Origin: Kaistia adipata DSM 17808
GTDB lineage: Bacteria > Pseudomonadota > Alphaproteobacteria > Rhizobiales > Kaistiaceae
Assembly: GCF_000423225.1 (NCBI RefSeq)
Contig: NZ_KE383991.1
Span: forward strand, 568,217-632,216
Direction of reading: 5' to 3'
DNA length: 64,000 bases
In this document: positions 8,591-17,389 of the stretch, piece after piece
Numbering within the stretch: the first letter of the stretch is position 1
Layout of the letters: every line of letters begins with the position of its first letter
Translations under genes and position numbers: made by a program
Notes under the pieces: generated by a model
The model's database searches: none
What the model was told of the DNA's origin: nothing
Seen by the model: only the letters and a program-made list of their open reading frames with translations

Positions 8591-9676
8591 GTGGCATCAG
8601 AAACCGACCCCGCGCTGGCGCTTCCATCCGGCTCCAGAGGCGCATCGCACACGGCGCGGCGCGCCTGGAAAATGGGCAAAGGGCTGCTCAGCATCCTCTT
8701 TGCCGTTGCCTTTACCTTCCTCGGCCTCCTTGCCATCACCTTTTTCATCGGCCGCGTCGTGCCGATCGATCCGGTGCTGGCCGTTGTCGGCGACCGCGCT
8801 CCGCGCGCCGTCTACGAAGCGGCCCGCCTCGAGATGGGCCTGGACAGGCCGCTGATCGTCCAGTTCCTCGATTATGTCGGGAATGTGCTGACGGGAAATC
8901 TCGGCATGTCGGTGTCGACCGGCCGGCCCGTCGCCGAGGATCTCGCCCGTGTTTTCCCCGCCACGCTGGAGATGGCGACGCTCGGCATCCTCATCGGCGT
9001 GCTGCTCGGCGTGCCAATGGGGGTTTATGCCGCCAGCCGCCAGGGCAGCCTGGTCGACCAGGTCATCCGCGTCGTTGGCCTGCTCGGCTATTCGATACCG
9101 GCGTTCTGGCTCGGCCTTGTCGGTCTCGCGCTGTTCTACGCCAAGCTGCAATGGGTCGGGGGACCCGGCCGTATCGACGTCTTCTATGACGGCATGGTGG
9201 ATCCCGTCACGGGCCTGCTGCTGGTCGACAGCCTGCTCGCCGGCGAAACCGAGATCTTCTTCAATGCCTTATCGCATATCTTGCTGCCGGCGGCGGTGCT
9301 TGGCTTCTTCAGCCTGGCCTACATCGCCCGCATGACGCGCTCCTTCATGCTCGACCAACTGGCGCAGGAATACATCACCACCGCCCGCGTCAAGGGCGTG
9401 CCGGAGCGCCTCGTCCTCTGGCGCCATGCGTTCCGGCCGATCCTCGTGCCGCTGATCACTGTCATCGCCCTGTCCTATGCCGGCCTGCTCGAGGGCTCGG
9501 TCATGATCGAGACCGTCTTTTCCTGGCCCGGCATCGGCAACTATCTTACCACGGCGCTGCTCAACGCCGACATGAACGCCGTTCTGGGCGCAACGCTGGT
9601 CATCGGCGCCGTGTTCATCGGCATCAACAAGATTTCGGACGTGCTCTACCGCGTCCTCGACCCGAGGGCGCGCTGA
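8591..9676 (+). CDS. Peptide-type ABC transporter permease (DppB-like)
   Basis: First membrane subunit of the importer. The hydrophobic body begins at MGKGLLSILFAVAFTFLGL and carries the family features: PVDPV-like VVPIDPVLAV after the first helix, LDRPLIVQFLDYVGNVLTGNLG-type periplasmic segment, and the cytoplasmic EAA loop YITTARVKGVPERLVLWRHAFR that docks on the ATPases. The start is uncertain. I take GTG at 8591 (GGAGCAGGA upstream; 361 residues). ATG at 8672 (334 residues, closer to family length) and ATG at 8510 are alternatives in the same frame. The stop overlaps the next gene's ATG (TGATG). Confidence 0.92.
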   Translation: MASETDPALALPSGSRGASHTARRAWKMGKGLLSILFAVAFTFLGLLAITFFIGRVVPIDPVLAVVGDRAPRAVYEAARLEMGLDRPLIVQFLDYVGNVLTGNLGMSVSTGRPVAEDLARVFPATLEMATLGILIGVLLGVPMGVYAASRQGSLVDQVIRVVGLLGYSIPAFWLGLVGLALFYAKLQWVGGPGRIDVFYDGMVDPVTGLLLVDSLLAGETEIFFNALSHILLPAAVLGFFSLAYIARMTRSFMLDQLAQEYITTARVKGVPERLVLWRHAFRPILVPLITVIALSYAGLLEGSVMIETVFSWPGIGNYLTTALLNADMNAVLGATLVIGAVFIGINKISDVLYRVLDPRAR

Positions 9677-10581
9677 TGGCGACCACACGCGACTGGCTTC
9701 TCGACGATTCACCGTCCTCGCGCCTGCAGGCGCGCCTTGGCCGCGGCTATCGTCTGTCCCGCGCCCTGATGCGCAATCCGCTGGCGATGGTCGGTGCCCT
9801 GATCGTGCTGGCGCTGATCCTGGCCGCGCTGTTTGCGCCCTGGATCGCCACCCATTCGCCCATCACCCAGGACCTCGCCATGCGGCTCAAGCCGCCAAGC
9901 GCCGAGTACTGGATGGGCACGGACGAACTCGGCCGCGACATCTGGAGCCGCGTCGTCTACGGCGCCCGCATCACCCTGATGATCGTGATGCTGGTGGCGG
10001 TGCTCGCGGCGCCCGTCGGGCTCGTCATTGGCGCGATCGCCGGCTACTATGGCGGCTGGGTCGATCGCATCCTGATGGGCATCACCGACATCTTCCTGTC
10101 GATGCCGAAGCTGATCCTGGCGCTGGCTTTCGTCGCAGCCCTCGGGCCCGGCATCCAGAACGCCATCATCGCCATCGCGATCGCGACCTGGCCGGGCTAT
10201 GCCCGCATCGCCCGCGCCGAGACGCTGACCATCCGCAACTCGGAGTTCGTCTCCGCGGTCGAGCTTCAGGGCGCGTCATCCTTCCGCGTCATCGTCAACC
10301 ACATCCTGCCGCTGTGCAGTTCGTCGATGATCATCCGCGTCACGCTCGACATGGCCGGCATCATCCTGACCGCGGCGGGCCTCGGCTTCATCGGCCTCGG
10401 CGCGCAGCCGCCGCTGCCCGAATGGGGCGCGATGATCTCGCGCGGCCGTTCCTTCATCCTCAACGAGTGGTGGGTTGCGACCATGCCGGGCTTCGCGATC
10501 GTCATCGTCAGCCTCGGCTTCTGCTTCCTCGGAGACGGCCTGCGCGATGTCCTCGACCCCAAGCATGGAGACCGTCAATGA
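9676..10581 (+). CDS. Peptide-type ABC transporter permease (DppC-like)
   Basis: Second membrane subunit, 301 residues. It shows the N-terminal OppC-type helix (NPLAMVGALIVLALILAAL), the extracytoplasmic motif YWMGTDELGRDIWSRVVYG typical of DppC/OppC, several further hydrophobic helices and an EAA loop (FVSAVELQGASSFRVIVNHILP). It overlaps both neighbours by a few bases (TGATG in, ATGA out), so the four transport genes are read as one unit. Confidence 0.95.
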   Translation: MATTRDWLLDDSPSSRLQARLGRGYRLSRALMRNPLAMVGALIVLALILAALFAPWIATHSPITQDLAMRLKPPSAEYWMGTDELGRDIWSRVVYGARITLMIVMLVAVLAAPVGLVIGAIAGYYGGWVDRILMGITDIFLSMPKLILALAFVAALGPGIQNAIIAIAIATWPGYARIARAETLTIRNSEFVSAVELQGASSFRVIVNHILPLCSSSMIIRVTLDMAGIILTAAGLGFIGLGAQPPLPEWGAMISRGRSFILNEWWVATMPGFAIVIVSLGFCFLGDGLRDVLDPKHGDRQ

Positions 10582-11408
10582 GCGCCTTGCTTGAAATCGA
10601 GAACCTGCGCGTCACCTTCCCGACCGCGCGCGGTCCGGTCGACGTGGTCAAGGGGCTGTCGCTGACGCTCGGCCGCGAGCGCCTCGGCATCGTCGGCGAA
10701 AGCGGCTCCGGCAAGTCGATGACCGGTCGCTCGATCCTGCGGCTGATCCGGGCCCCGGGCAAGGTCACGGCCGACAAGCTGCGCTTCGACGGCATCGACC
10801 TGCTCGCCCAGTCGGATCGGCAGATGCGCGCCATCCGGGGCGCGCGCATTTCGATGGTCATGCAGGACCCGAAATATTCGCTCAATCCGGTCATGACCAT
10901 CGGCGCCCAGATCGCCGAGGCGCTGCTGACGCACCAGAAGCTCGGTCGCACCGACATCCGCGGCCGCACCCTCGCCATGCTGGAGGCCGTTCGCATCAAC
11001 GATCCCGCGCGCGTGCTCGGCCTCTATCCGCACGAGGTCTCCGGCGGCATGGGCCAGCGCATCATGATCGCCATGATGCTGATCCCGGAGCCGGACCTCC
11101 TGATCGCCGACGAGCCGACCTCGGCGCTCGACGTATCGGTACAGGCACAAGTGCTCGAGATCATCGACGATCTCGTCAAGCGCAAGGGCATGGGGCTGAT
11201 CCTGGTCAGCCACGACCTTGACCTGGTGTCGGGCTATTGCGACCGCATCCTGGTGATGCGCGCCGGCGAGGTGGTGGAGGAGTGCATCGCAAGCGAGCTC
11301 CGCAACGCCAAGCATCCCTATACGCGCGGCCTGCTCGCCGCGATCCCGCGTCTCGATGAGGATCGCGAGGAATTGCCGGTCCTGCAACGCGACGAGGCTT
11401 CGACATGA
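10578..11408 (+). CDS. Peptide ABC transporter ATP-binding protein (DppD-like)
   Basis: 276 residues. Walker A GESGSGKS at 40-47, signature VSGGMGQ at 154-160, Walker B DLLIADEP at 173-180, and the switch histidine in LVSHDLD. The start is the ATG at 10578, which overlaps the DppC stop by 4 bp; upstream codons in this frame lie inside dppC. The family's C-terminal peptide-transporter extension is reduced (usual length about 320-330), as in many compact alphaproteobacterial systems. Confidence 0.95.
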   Translation: MSALLEIENLRVTFPTARGPVDVVKGLSLTLGRERLGIVGESGSGKSMTGRSILRLIRAPGKVTADKLRFDGIDLLAQSDRQMRAIRGARISMVMQDPKYSLNPVMTIGAQIAEALLTHQKLGRTDIRGRTLAMLEAVRINDPARVLGLYPHEVSGGMGQRIMIAMMLIPEPDLLIADEPTSALDVSVQAQVLEIIDDLVKRKGMGLILVSHDLDLVSGYCDRILVMRAGEVVEECIASELRNAKHPYTRGLLAAIPRLDEDREELPVLQRDEAST

Positions 11409-12145
11409 GCGCGCTGACGATCGAAAACCTTGATATCTGCTACGGCGAATCGAAGGTTACGCACGACATCAACCTCTCGGTCGCCGAGGGCGAGAGCTTC
11501 GCGCTGGTCGGCGAGAGCGGCTCGGGCAAGACCACGGTGCTCAGGGCCATTGCGGGCATCGCGACGAGCTGGACCGGTTCCATAACGGCATTCGGCCAGG
11601 CCCGTTCGCCCGGCATCGATCGCGGCTTCGCGCGCCAGTGCCAGATGGTGTTCCAGGATCCCTACGGCTCGCTCCACCCGCGCAAGACGGTGGATGCGAC
11701 GCTGAGCGAGCCGCTGGCCATCCATGGCATCGCCGACAATGGCGAGCGCGTCGACGAGGTGATGCAATCGGTCGGCCTCGACCGCCGCTTCCGCTTCCGC
11801 TTCCCGCATCAGCTCTCCGGCGGCCAGCGCCAGCGGGTGGCGATTGCGCGGGCGCTCATCCTCAGGCCCAAGCTGCTGCTGCTCGACGAACCGACCTCGG
11901 CGCTCGACGTCTCGGTGCAGGCGGAGATCCTCAACCTGCTCAAGCGCCTGCGCCGCGAGCAGGGGCTGACCTATCTGATGGTCACCCACAATCTTGCCGT
12001 CGTCTCCTTCCTCTGCGATCGGCTGGCCGTCATGCGGCATGGCCGCATCGTCGAGGTCGCCAGCGCCGATCAGCTCAAGCGCGGCGCACTGGAAGACCCC
12101 TATTCGCGCGAACTGATCCAGTTCAGCCCGTCCCACCCGGCTTGA
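11405..12145 (+). CDS. Peptide ABC transporter ATP-binding protein (DppF-like)
   Basis: Second ATPase, 246 residues. Walker A GESGSGKT at 36-43, signature LSGGQRQ at 137-143, Walker B LLLLDEP at 157-163, followed by MVTHNLAVV with the switch histidine. It is short because the C-terminal oligopeptide-transporter domain found in E. coli DppF is absent. The ATGA overlap with the preceding ATPase gene implies coupled translation. Confidence 0.95.
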   Translation: MSALTIENLDICYGESKVTHDINLSVAEGESFALVGESGSGKTTVLRAIAGIATSWTGSITAFGQARSPGIDRGFARQCQMVFQDPYGSLHPRKTVDATLSEPLAIHGIADNGERVDEVMQSVGLDRRFRFRFPHQLSGGQRQRVAIARALILRPKLLLLDEPTSALDVSVQAEILNLLKRLRREQGLTYLMVTHNLAVVSFLCDRLAVMRHGRIVEVASADQLKRGALEDPYSRELIQFSPSHPA

Positions 12146-12190
12146 GCCCTCCCAGGCCGAACTCCCAAGATCTGAAATATCGAGATTGCC

Positions 12191-12697
12191 ATGACCGACA
12201 CCGCAATCGCCGAGGCGCTGGTCGCCTTCGACGCCGCCATCGCGACGACAACGGAGGTCGAGGGCGTCTGGAAGGCGCTCCAGGCGCTGGCCGATGTCAT
12301 CGTCGGCGCCAAGCTCTTCACCGTCATGCGGCTCGACTGGGCCAACGACTGCTCGGCCCGCACATTCACCAGCCACCCGGATGCCTATCCGGTCTCCGGC
12401 ACCAAGCCGATCAACCGCACCCATTGGTTCGAGACGATCCACGTCAAGCGCCAGCCCTTCGTCGCCAACACGATCAAGGACATAGCCGACGTCTTCCCCG
12501 ACCATGAGACGATCTGGTCGCTCGGCACCGGCTCGGTGCTCAACTGGCCAGTCTTCGTCGGCGACAGGATGCTTGGCACCGTCAACATGCTGCACGAGGA
12601 GCACTACTACACGCCCGAGCGTGTCGAGGCGGCCAAGTTGCTGTCGCTGGCGGCCAAGGCCGCCTTCCTCGCCGTCGAGCACCTCGAACGCGGCTAA
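12191..12697 (+). CDS. GAF domain-containing protein
   Basis: 168 residues made of one GAF domain and nothing else recognisable: the helix at the start, VWKALQALADVIVGAKLFTV, the strand block VLNWPVFVGDRMLGTVNML and the closing helix VEAAKLLSLAAKAAFLAVEH. GAF domains bind small molecules or cyclic nucleotides; this one has no output domain, so it may be a stand-alone sensor or an enzyme of unknown activity. It sits 45 bp after the transporter genes and 54 bp before the peptidase gene, in a row that reads as one operon. Ligand unknown. Confidence 0.85.
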   Translation: MTDTAIAEALVAFDAAIATTTEVEGVWKALQALADVIVGAKLFTVMRLDWANDCSARTFTSHPDAYPVSGTKPINRTHWFETIHVKRQPFVANTIKDIADVFPDHETIWSLGTGSVLNWPVFVGDRMLGTVNMLHEEHYYTPERVEAAKLLSLAAKAAFLAVEHLERG

Positions 12698-12751
12698 GTC
12701 ATCCCTCGCCCTGGAAAATGACGGGCCGGGCCTCAAGCGAGAGCGAACCAC

Positions 12752-14053
12752 ATGATCGTTTCGGAATACACCCTCCCGGGCATGCACATCCGCGACCATG
12801 TCATTCCCGTGCCGCTCGATTGGTCGAATCCGGCCGGCCCGGCCATCCAGCTGTTCGCGCGCGAGGTGGTCGATCCGGCCCGCAAGTTCGAAGATCTTCC
12901 GCTGCTCTGCTTTCTTCAAGGCGGCCCAGGTGGCAAGTCCCCTCGTCCAACCGGCAACTCGCCCGGTTGGCTTCACGAGGCCCTGAAGACCTATCGGGTC
13001 GTCCTCCCGGACCAGCGCGGCACCGGACGCTCGACACCCGTGACGTCGGGCACCATGGCCCGATTTGCCGATGGCGAGGCCGCGGCTGACCATCTGCAGC
13101 TGTTTCTGGCCGATTCCATCGTCGCGGATCTCGAACATCTGCGAAATTCCGCGTTTGGCGGCAAGCGCTGGCAGACGCTCGGCCAAAGCTATGGCGGCTT
13201 TCTGACCCTGACCTATCTCAGCCACGCGCCCGAGGCGCTGACGGCCTGCTACATTACCGGCGGCCTGCCTGGCCTGGGCACATCCGCGGCCCAGACCTAC
13301 CAGCATACCTATCCACGCGTTGCCGCGAAGAATGCCGCCTTCTACAAGCGCTTTCCGCAGAATATCGCCCGCGTGGCCGATATTGCCGATCGGCTGGAGG
13401 AGCGGACGCCGACACTCCCGGACGGCGACAGGCTCACGGTTCGGCGGCTCCAGATGCTTGGCATCGATTTCGGCCTGAAGCTCGGATTTGAGAACACCCA
13501 CTGGCTGTTGGACGAAGCGCTCGATGACGCTGCGCAGTCCGGCCTTTCCGCGCTGTTCATTCGCTCGGTCTGCGATGGGACGTCCTTCGCGAGCAATCCG
13601 CTCTATGCCGTCCTGCAAGAGGCCATATACGCCGGAGACGAACCAACGGCCTGGAGCGCGGAACAGCAAAGACCGGCTCTCTTCTGTTCGAGTGCGCGGC
13701 CGCTCCTGTTCACCGGCGAGATGATGTTTCCGTGGATGTACGACGACATCGCTGCCCTCAGGCCGTTCAAGGCTGGCGCGGAGGCGCTTGCGCGACGCAA
13801 GAACGAACGTCGGTTCTACGATAGCGCCAAGCTCGCTGCGAATGCCGTTCCCGTGGCCGCCGCGATCTACCATGACGACATGTATGTCGACGCTGAGCTA
13901 TCGCTTCAGACGGCCCGGCATGTCGGAAACTTGGACTACTGGATTACCAATGAGTTCGAGCATGACGGCCTCCGCCAGTCCGGTTCGGTACTCACGCGGC
14001 TGGTCGGCATGGTCGGGGACAAGGGCGGCCCCCTTCTCGGCTCTCCGTCTTGA
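12752..14053 (+). CDS. Alpha/beta hydrolase, proline iminopeptidase-like (peptidase family S33)
   Basis: Expected to remove an N-terminal residue, typically proline, from peptides in the cytoplasm. 433 residues. The S33 motifs are in order: the oxyanion loop LQGGPGG at 55-61, DQRGTGRS at 87-94, and the nucleophile elbow GQSYGG at 144-149 (Ser146). The acid is probably in YHDDMYVD near 385 and the base His in FEHDGLR near 412. Last gene of the peptide-transporter operon, so imported peptides would be its substrates. The putA-gdh pair 7 kb away would burn the released proline. Specificity is inferred from family and context. Confidence 0.88.
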   Translation: MIVSEYTLPGMHIRDHVIPVPLDWSNPAGPAIQLFAREVVDPARKFEDLPLLCFLQGGPGGKSPRPTGNSPGWLHEALKTYRVVLPDQRGTGRSTPVTSGTMARFADGEAAADHLQLFLADSIVADLEHLRNSAFGGKRWQTLGQSYGGFLTLTYLSHAPEALTACYITGGLPGLGTSAAQTYQHTYPRVAAKNAAFYKRFPQNIARVADIADRLEERTPTLPDGDRLTVRRLQMLGIDFGLKLGFENTHWLLDEALDDAAQSGLSALFIRSVCDGTSFASNPLYAVLQEAIYAGDEPTAWSAEQQRPALFCSSARPLLFTGEMMFPWMYDDIAALRPFKAGAEALARRKNERRFYDSAKLAANAVPVAAAIYHDDMYVDAELSLQTARHVGNLDYWITNEFEHDGLRQSGSVLTRLVGMVGDKGGPLLGSPS

Positions 14054-14671
14054 CCGCCGCGATATCGAACCAGCAGGACGATGCGGGGTAGCCAGTCGAT
14101 GGGACCGGGGCGCCCAGCGCCCCGCCATCGCCCTGTCCGCCCGGCATCGTGCCAAGGGCGTCGACTGGCCAGGGTGCGTCGCCCTCCTCCGTGCCCGGCT
14201 CTCCGCCCCGCCATCCGGCAAACGGATCGGCACCGGAGACTTCGTACCGCTTCGCCGCCCCTTCCACACTGCAGCGAGATCGGAAGCGAACCGGGTGATG
14301 TGCGACCGGAAATGCGCTCGCCCCCATTCGGATGACGGGGACAGGGTCCCGGCGAAGAAAGGCGGCGTGGTCTTTGAAATGGTGACCTGGCCTATGAGGA
14401 AGCGCGGGTGGAACCGAGCCCGTGGACGGTCCCTAGCCGGCCGATGGTCTGGTCAGCCAGGCTAGAGCGCCTGTCCCTCTGACGGCCTCTCCAAGAGCCG
14501 CTTGACGAGTTCGGAGAACGGCGTCCTGAAGCGGTCAGGCAGGGGTGAGTTGCGGACTTGCAGGAAATCCTGCAAGGGGAGCGGCCCTACGGGCCGTCGA
14601 GAAAATCGAGGGGCCCAAACTCAGGCCACCAAGCTCGCACAAGCCGTCAACATTGTCGATTTCTGAGAAAG
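14054..14671. other. Gene-poor stretch between the S33 peptidase and tRNA-Gln (618 bp)
   Basis: I find no complete gene. The plus-strand frame ending at 14465 is only the tail of a frame that overlaps the peptidase gene. On the minus strand an open stretch of about 54 codons ends with a stop at about 14463 and reads ...DRFRTPFSELVKRLLERP..., which looks like protein but has no proper start and no family I recognise; it may be a decayed gene end. A perfect 9-bp inverted repeat lies at 14557-14576. Confidence 0.4.
14557..14576. repeat. Perfect inverted repeat CTTGCAGGA-AA-TCCTGCAAG
   Basis: Nine-bp arms around a 2-bp centre. The tiny loop makes an RNA terminator unlikely and a protein-binding or recombination site more plausible. 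It lies about 95 bp beyond the 3' end of tRNA-Gln. No function assigned. Confidence 0.5.
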
Positions 14672-14745
14672 TGGCTGGGGAACCTGGATTCGAACCAAGA
14701 CTAACGGAGTCAGAGTCCGTCGTTCTACCGTTAAACTATTCCCCA
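14672..14745 (-). tRNA. tRNA-Gln (anticodon CTG)
   Basis: The minus strand reads TGGGGAA...TTCCCCAGCCA: a 7-bp acceptor stem, discriminator G and encoded CCA. The anticodon arm is ACGGA-CTCTGAC-TCCGT, placing CTG at 34-36 after U33, and the T arm contains GGTTCGAATCC. It decodes CAG, the preferred Gln codon in GC-rich genomes. As gatB is present in this window, this tRNA may be charged by mischarging with Glu followed by amidation. Confidence 0.96.
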
Positions 14746-15290
14746 ACTAAGCGCTTGATCGACCTCACCTTTTTTCGGACCTAGGGTCCGGCGGGGAGGC
14801 GTCTGCAACGAGCGCCGCGTCGTGGGTGTGGAGATAGGCGGTTTCGGCGGGAGGGTCAAGCGCCTGTTTTCCGAAATTCACACCCCGGTGATCGAAGCCT
14901 GGGGATTGTCGCGCGCCGCCTGCCATCCACCGCCGGCCGCCCGAGCGCCGCGAGCACGACCGCCGCGACCACCACAGCCGGGGCCAGCCTCCCCTCGCCT
15001 GCCGCCTCGCCGCGCGCCATCCGCCGGCCGCGCCCTGCCCGGCAAAGTGCCGGCGCCGCGACGCCGGGCGACAAATGTTTCGGCGCGGGTCGCGCCCGTC
15101 GGCCGCCCAACGCATCCGGTCCTCACTGCCGGTGACAGGATTGTGTGTTAGCCGCCCCGACAGCCCGTAGTATTGTCCGCGCCGGCGGAAAGACCGCCGC
15201 AGATCAGCAGTCCAAATCGCGCATTCCCCTGTCGCGTTCCTTGTCGCGCGCCCATCCGCGCGCGCTCATTCATTTGAAAAGGACGACAAC
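14746..15290. other. Non-coding stretch upstream of the arylsulfatase gene (545 bp)
   Basis: Extremely GC-rich and without a credible gene. Frames open here in several registers, but their translations are Arg/Ala/Pro-rich and free of motifs. The left end should hold the tRNA-Gln promoter (minus strand) and the right end the promoter of the sulfatase gene. A 6-bp palindrome CGGACC-TAG-GGTCCG lies at 14776-14790, next to a T-run on its wrong side for a terminator. Confidence 0.4.
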
Positions 15291-16979
15291 ATGCATGCCA
15301 TGCGAAATATTTGCGCCGGCTTGCTGTCCTCCACGTTCATCCTTGCCATGAACACGGCGGCCCCGGCCCAGCAGGCGAACCAGGCCAGGCCCAACATCGT
15401 CGTGATCATGGGCGACGACGTGGGCTGGTTCAACATCGGCGCCTATCACCGCGGAATCATGTCCGGCAAGACGCCGAACCTCGACCGGCTGGCGTCGGAG
15501 GGCATGATGTTCACCGACTATTACGCCGAGGCGAGCTGCACGGCCGGCCGCGCCAGCTTCATCACCGGCGAGATCCCGCTGCGCACCGGCCTGACGACGG
15601 TCGGCCAGGCGGGCGCCGATGTCGGCATGCCGGACAAGGCGGCGACGATCGCCTCCGCGCTCAGGGAACAGGGCTACGCCACCGGCCAGTTCGGCAAGAA
15701 CCACCTCGGCGACCTGAACAAGTACCTGCCGACGCTGCACGGCTTCGACGAGTTCTTCGGCTACCTCTATCACCTCGACGCGATGTCGGACCCGTACTGG
15801 TATTCCTTCCCGGACGACCAGTCGTACCGGGACAAGGTCGGTCCGCGCAATCTCGTGCACAGCTACGCCACCGACGTCGACGACGCGACGGTGATGCCGC
15901 GCTGGGGCAAGGTCGGCAAGCAGCGCATCGTCGACGAGGGGCCGCTGGCGCCCTATCCCGACATGACCAACGTGCCGAACATGCACGACATCACGCCGAA
16001 GGCGAAATACGACATGGGCACCTTCGACGAGGTGCTGGTGAAGGCGTCCTGCGACTTCATGGACAAGGCGAAGACGGACGGAAAGCCGTTCTTCCTCTGG
16101 CACAACACGACGCGCATGCATGTCTGGACCTTCCTGTCGCCGAAATACCAGGCGCTGATGAACGCCGACACCAATTACGGCCTCGAGGAAGCCGGCATGG
16201 CGCAGCTCGACGACAATGTCGGCGCGCTGATGAAATGCATCGACGACGCCGGCGAGGCCGACAACACCATCCTGGTCTTCACGACCGACAATGGCGCCGA
16301 GGTGTTCACCTGGCCGGATGGCGGCATGACGCCGTTCAAGGGCACCAAGGGCACGGTGATGGAGGGCGGCTTCCGGGCGCCGGCGATCATCCGCTGGCCG
16401 GGCAAGGTCAAGCCCGGCACGGTCGAGAACGGTATCTTCTCGGCGCTCGACTGGTTCCCGACGCTGGTCGCGGCGGCTGGCAATCCCGACATCACGGCCC
16501 AGCTCCTGAAGGGCGTCCAGCTCGGCGACCGCACCTACAAGAACCATCTCGACGGCTATGACCAGACCGCCCTGCTGACCGGCAAGGGCCCGTCGGCGCG
16601 GCACGAATTCTTCTATTTCGGCGGCCCGGAACTCGGCGCCGTCCGGATCGACAACTTCAAGTTCCAGTTCTTCCAGCAGCCGGGCGGCTGGCCGGGCGCC
16701 AAGGAAACGACCGACATGCCGGTCATGGTCAACATCCGCCAGGATCCGTTCGAGCGCACGCCGTCGACCGGCGGACAGAGCCTGAACGACCTCGGCGGCG
16801 GCTACATGAACGACTTCTACGCCCGCGAGTTCTGGCGCTTCGTCAGCGTGCAGAACGAGGTCGCCAAGCTGGCGATGACGGCGATCGACTATCCGCCGAT
16901 GCAGGACCCCGCCTCGTTCAATCTGGACGCGGTGAAGCGGAAGATCGACGCCGCGATCAAGAACCAGCCCGGCAACTGA
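15291..16979 (+). CDS. Arylsulfatase, type I (formylglycine-dependent), exported
   Basis: Hydrolyses sulfate esters with a formylglycine made from Cys83 in the motif CTAGR, which fits the (C/S)-x-(P/A)-x-R rule with Ala instead of the commoner Pro. 562 residues. A signal peptide covers about 1-28 (NICAGLLSSTFILAM core, AAPAQQ cleavage region). Metal-binding residues are visible in VIMGDDVGW (Asp42, Asp43) and FTTDNGAE. AAAAGGA lies 7 bp before the ATG at 15291. The activating enzyme is not in the window. An ABC importer begins 410 bp downstream and may take up the product, but the long gap means a single operon is not shown. Confidence 0.92.
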   Translation: MHAMRNICAGLLSSTFILAMNTAAPAQQANQARPNIVVIMGDDVGWFNIGAYHRGIMSGKTPNLDRLASEGMMFTDYYAEASCTAGRASFITGEIPLRTGLTTVGQAGADVGMPDKAATIASALREQGYATGQFGKNHLGDLNKYLPTLHGFDEFFGYLYHLDAMSDPYWYSFPDDQSYRDKVGPRNLVHSYATDVDDATVMPRWGKVGKQRIVDEGPLAPYPDMTNVPNMHDITPKAKYDMGTFDEVLVKASCDFMDKAKTDGKPFFLWHNTTRMHVWTFLSPKYQALMNADTNYGLEEAGMAQLDDNVGALMKCIDDAGEADNTILVFTTDNGAEVFTWPDGGMTPFKGTKGTVMEGGFRAPAIIRWPGKVKPGTVENGIFSALDWFPTLVAAAGNPDITAQLLKGVQLGDRTYKNHLDGYDQTALLTGKGPSARHEFFYFGGPELGAVRIDNFKFQFFQQPGGWPGAKETTDMPVMVNIRQDPFERTPSTGGQSLNDLGGGYMNDFYAREFWRFVSVQNEVAKLAMTAIDYPPMQDPASFNLDAVKRKIDAAIKNQPGN

Positions 16980-17389
16980 GCCGGCCCGCCGGCGGCGCCC
17001 CCCGCCGTCAGGTTGAGCTCGACGCGGGGGTGGCGGCTGGCAGCAGGCCGCCGCCACGCCCGCCGCGGCGGCGCCGGATTCGCCCAATCTCCCCCGCAGC
17101 CATCCCTCCGAATCCGACGCGATGAGCCGCCTTACGAACCGTCGCGAGCTGCGATATGGTTGCATCGTCGGTGTCCGCGCCCGTTTCCGGCGGCAGGCAG
17201 CGTCCTGGACAAACGCTCGAGCGCACGGGAGGCGGAAGGCGGATCTTCCACAGGCCGCGTCACGAATAACGAGCGACATCCAAGCTTCAAACTTGCGTGC
17301 TAGCTATCGCATGAGACGGCTTATCATCTGGCCGGCCAGGGGGCCGAGCCGGGGCAATCGGGCGATGATGTGCCGAGGGGAGAACAAGC
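16980..17389. other. Intergenic stretch before the ABC binding-protein gene (410 bp)
   Basis: No credible gene: the open frames here are low-complexity Arg/Ala-rich and lack an RBS. It begins with a run of C/G repeats that can fold, possibly ending sulfatase transcription. It ends with the RBS GGGGAG of the binding-protein gene. Promoter elements are likely but I cannot point to one. Confidence 0.4.

Noticed and set aside
11318-13873. Minus-strand open frame of 851 codons
   Set aside because: Shadow of the DppF, GAF and S33 peptidase genes; no motif of its own.
14054-14745. Integrated element at tRNA-Gln
   Set aside because: No integrase, no phage or plasmid genes and no visible duplicated tRNA end in the window; only a possible scar is reported.
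14545-14784. Plus-strand ORF of 79 codons across the tRNA gene
   Set aside because: The stretch GEPGFEPRLTESESVVLPLN is the well-known false translation of the antisense strand of a tRNA gene.
14776-14790. Hairpin CGGACC-TAG-GGTCCG as a terminator
   Set aside because: The T-run lies upstream of the stem on the plus strand and becomes an A-run after it on the minus strand, so it cannot act as a Rho-independent terminator in either direction.
15270-17279. Minus-strand open frame of 669 codons
   Set aside because: It is antisense to the arylsulfatase gene and the sequence is Arg/Val/His-rich without a recognisable domain.
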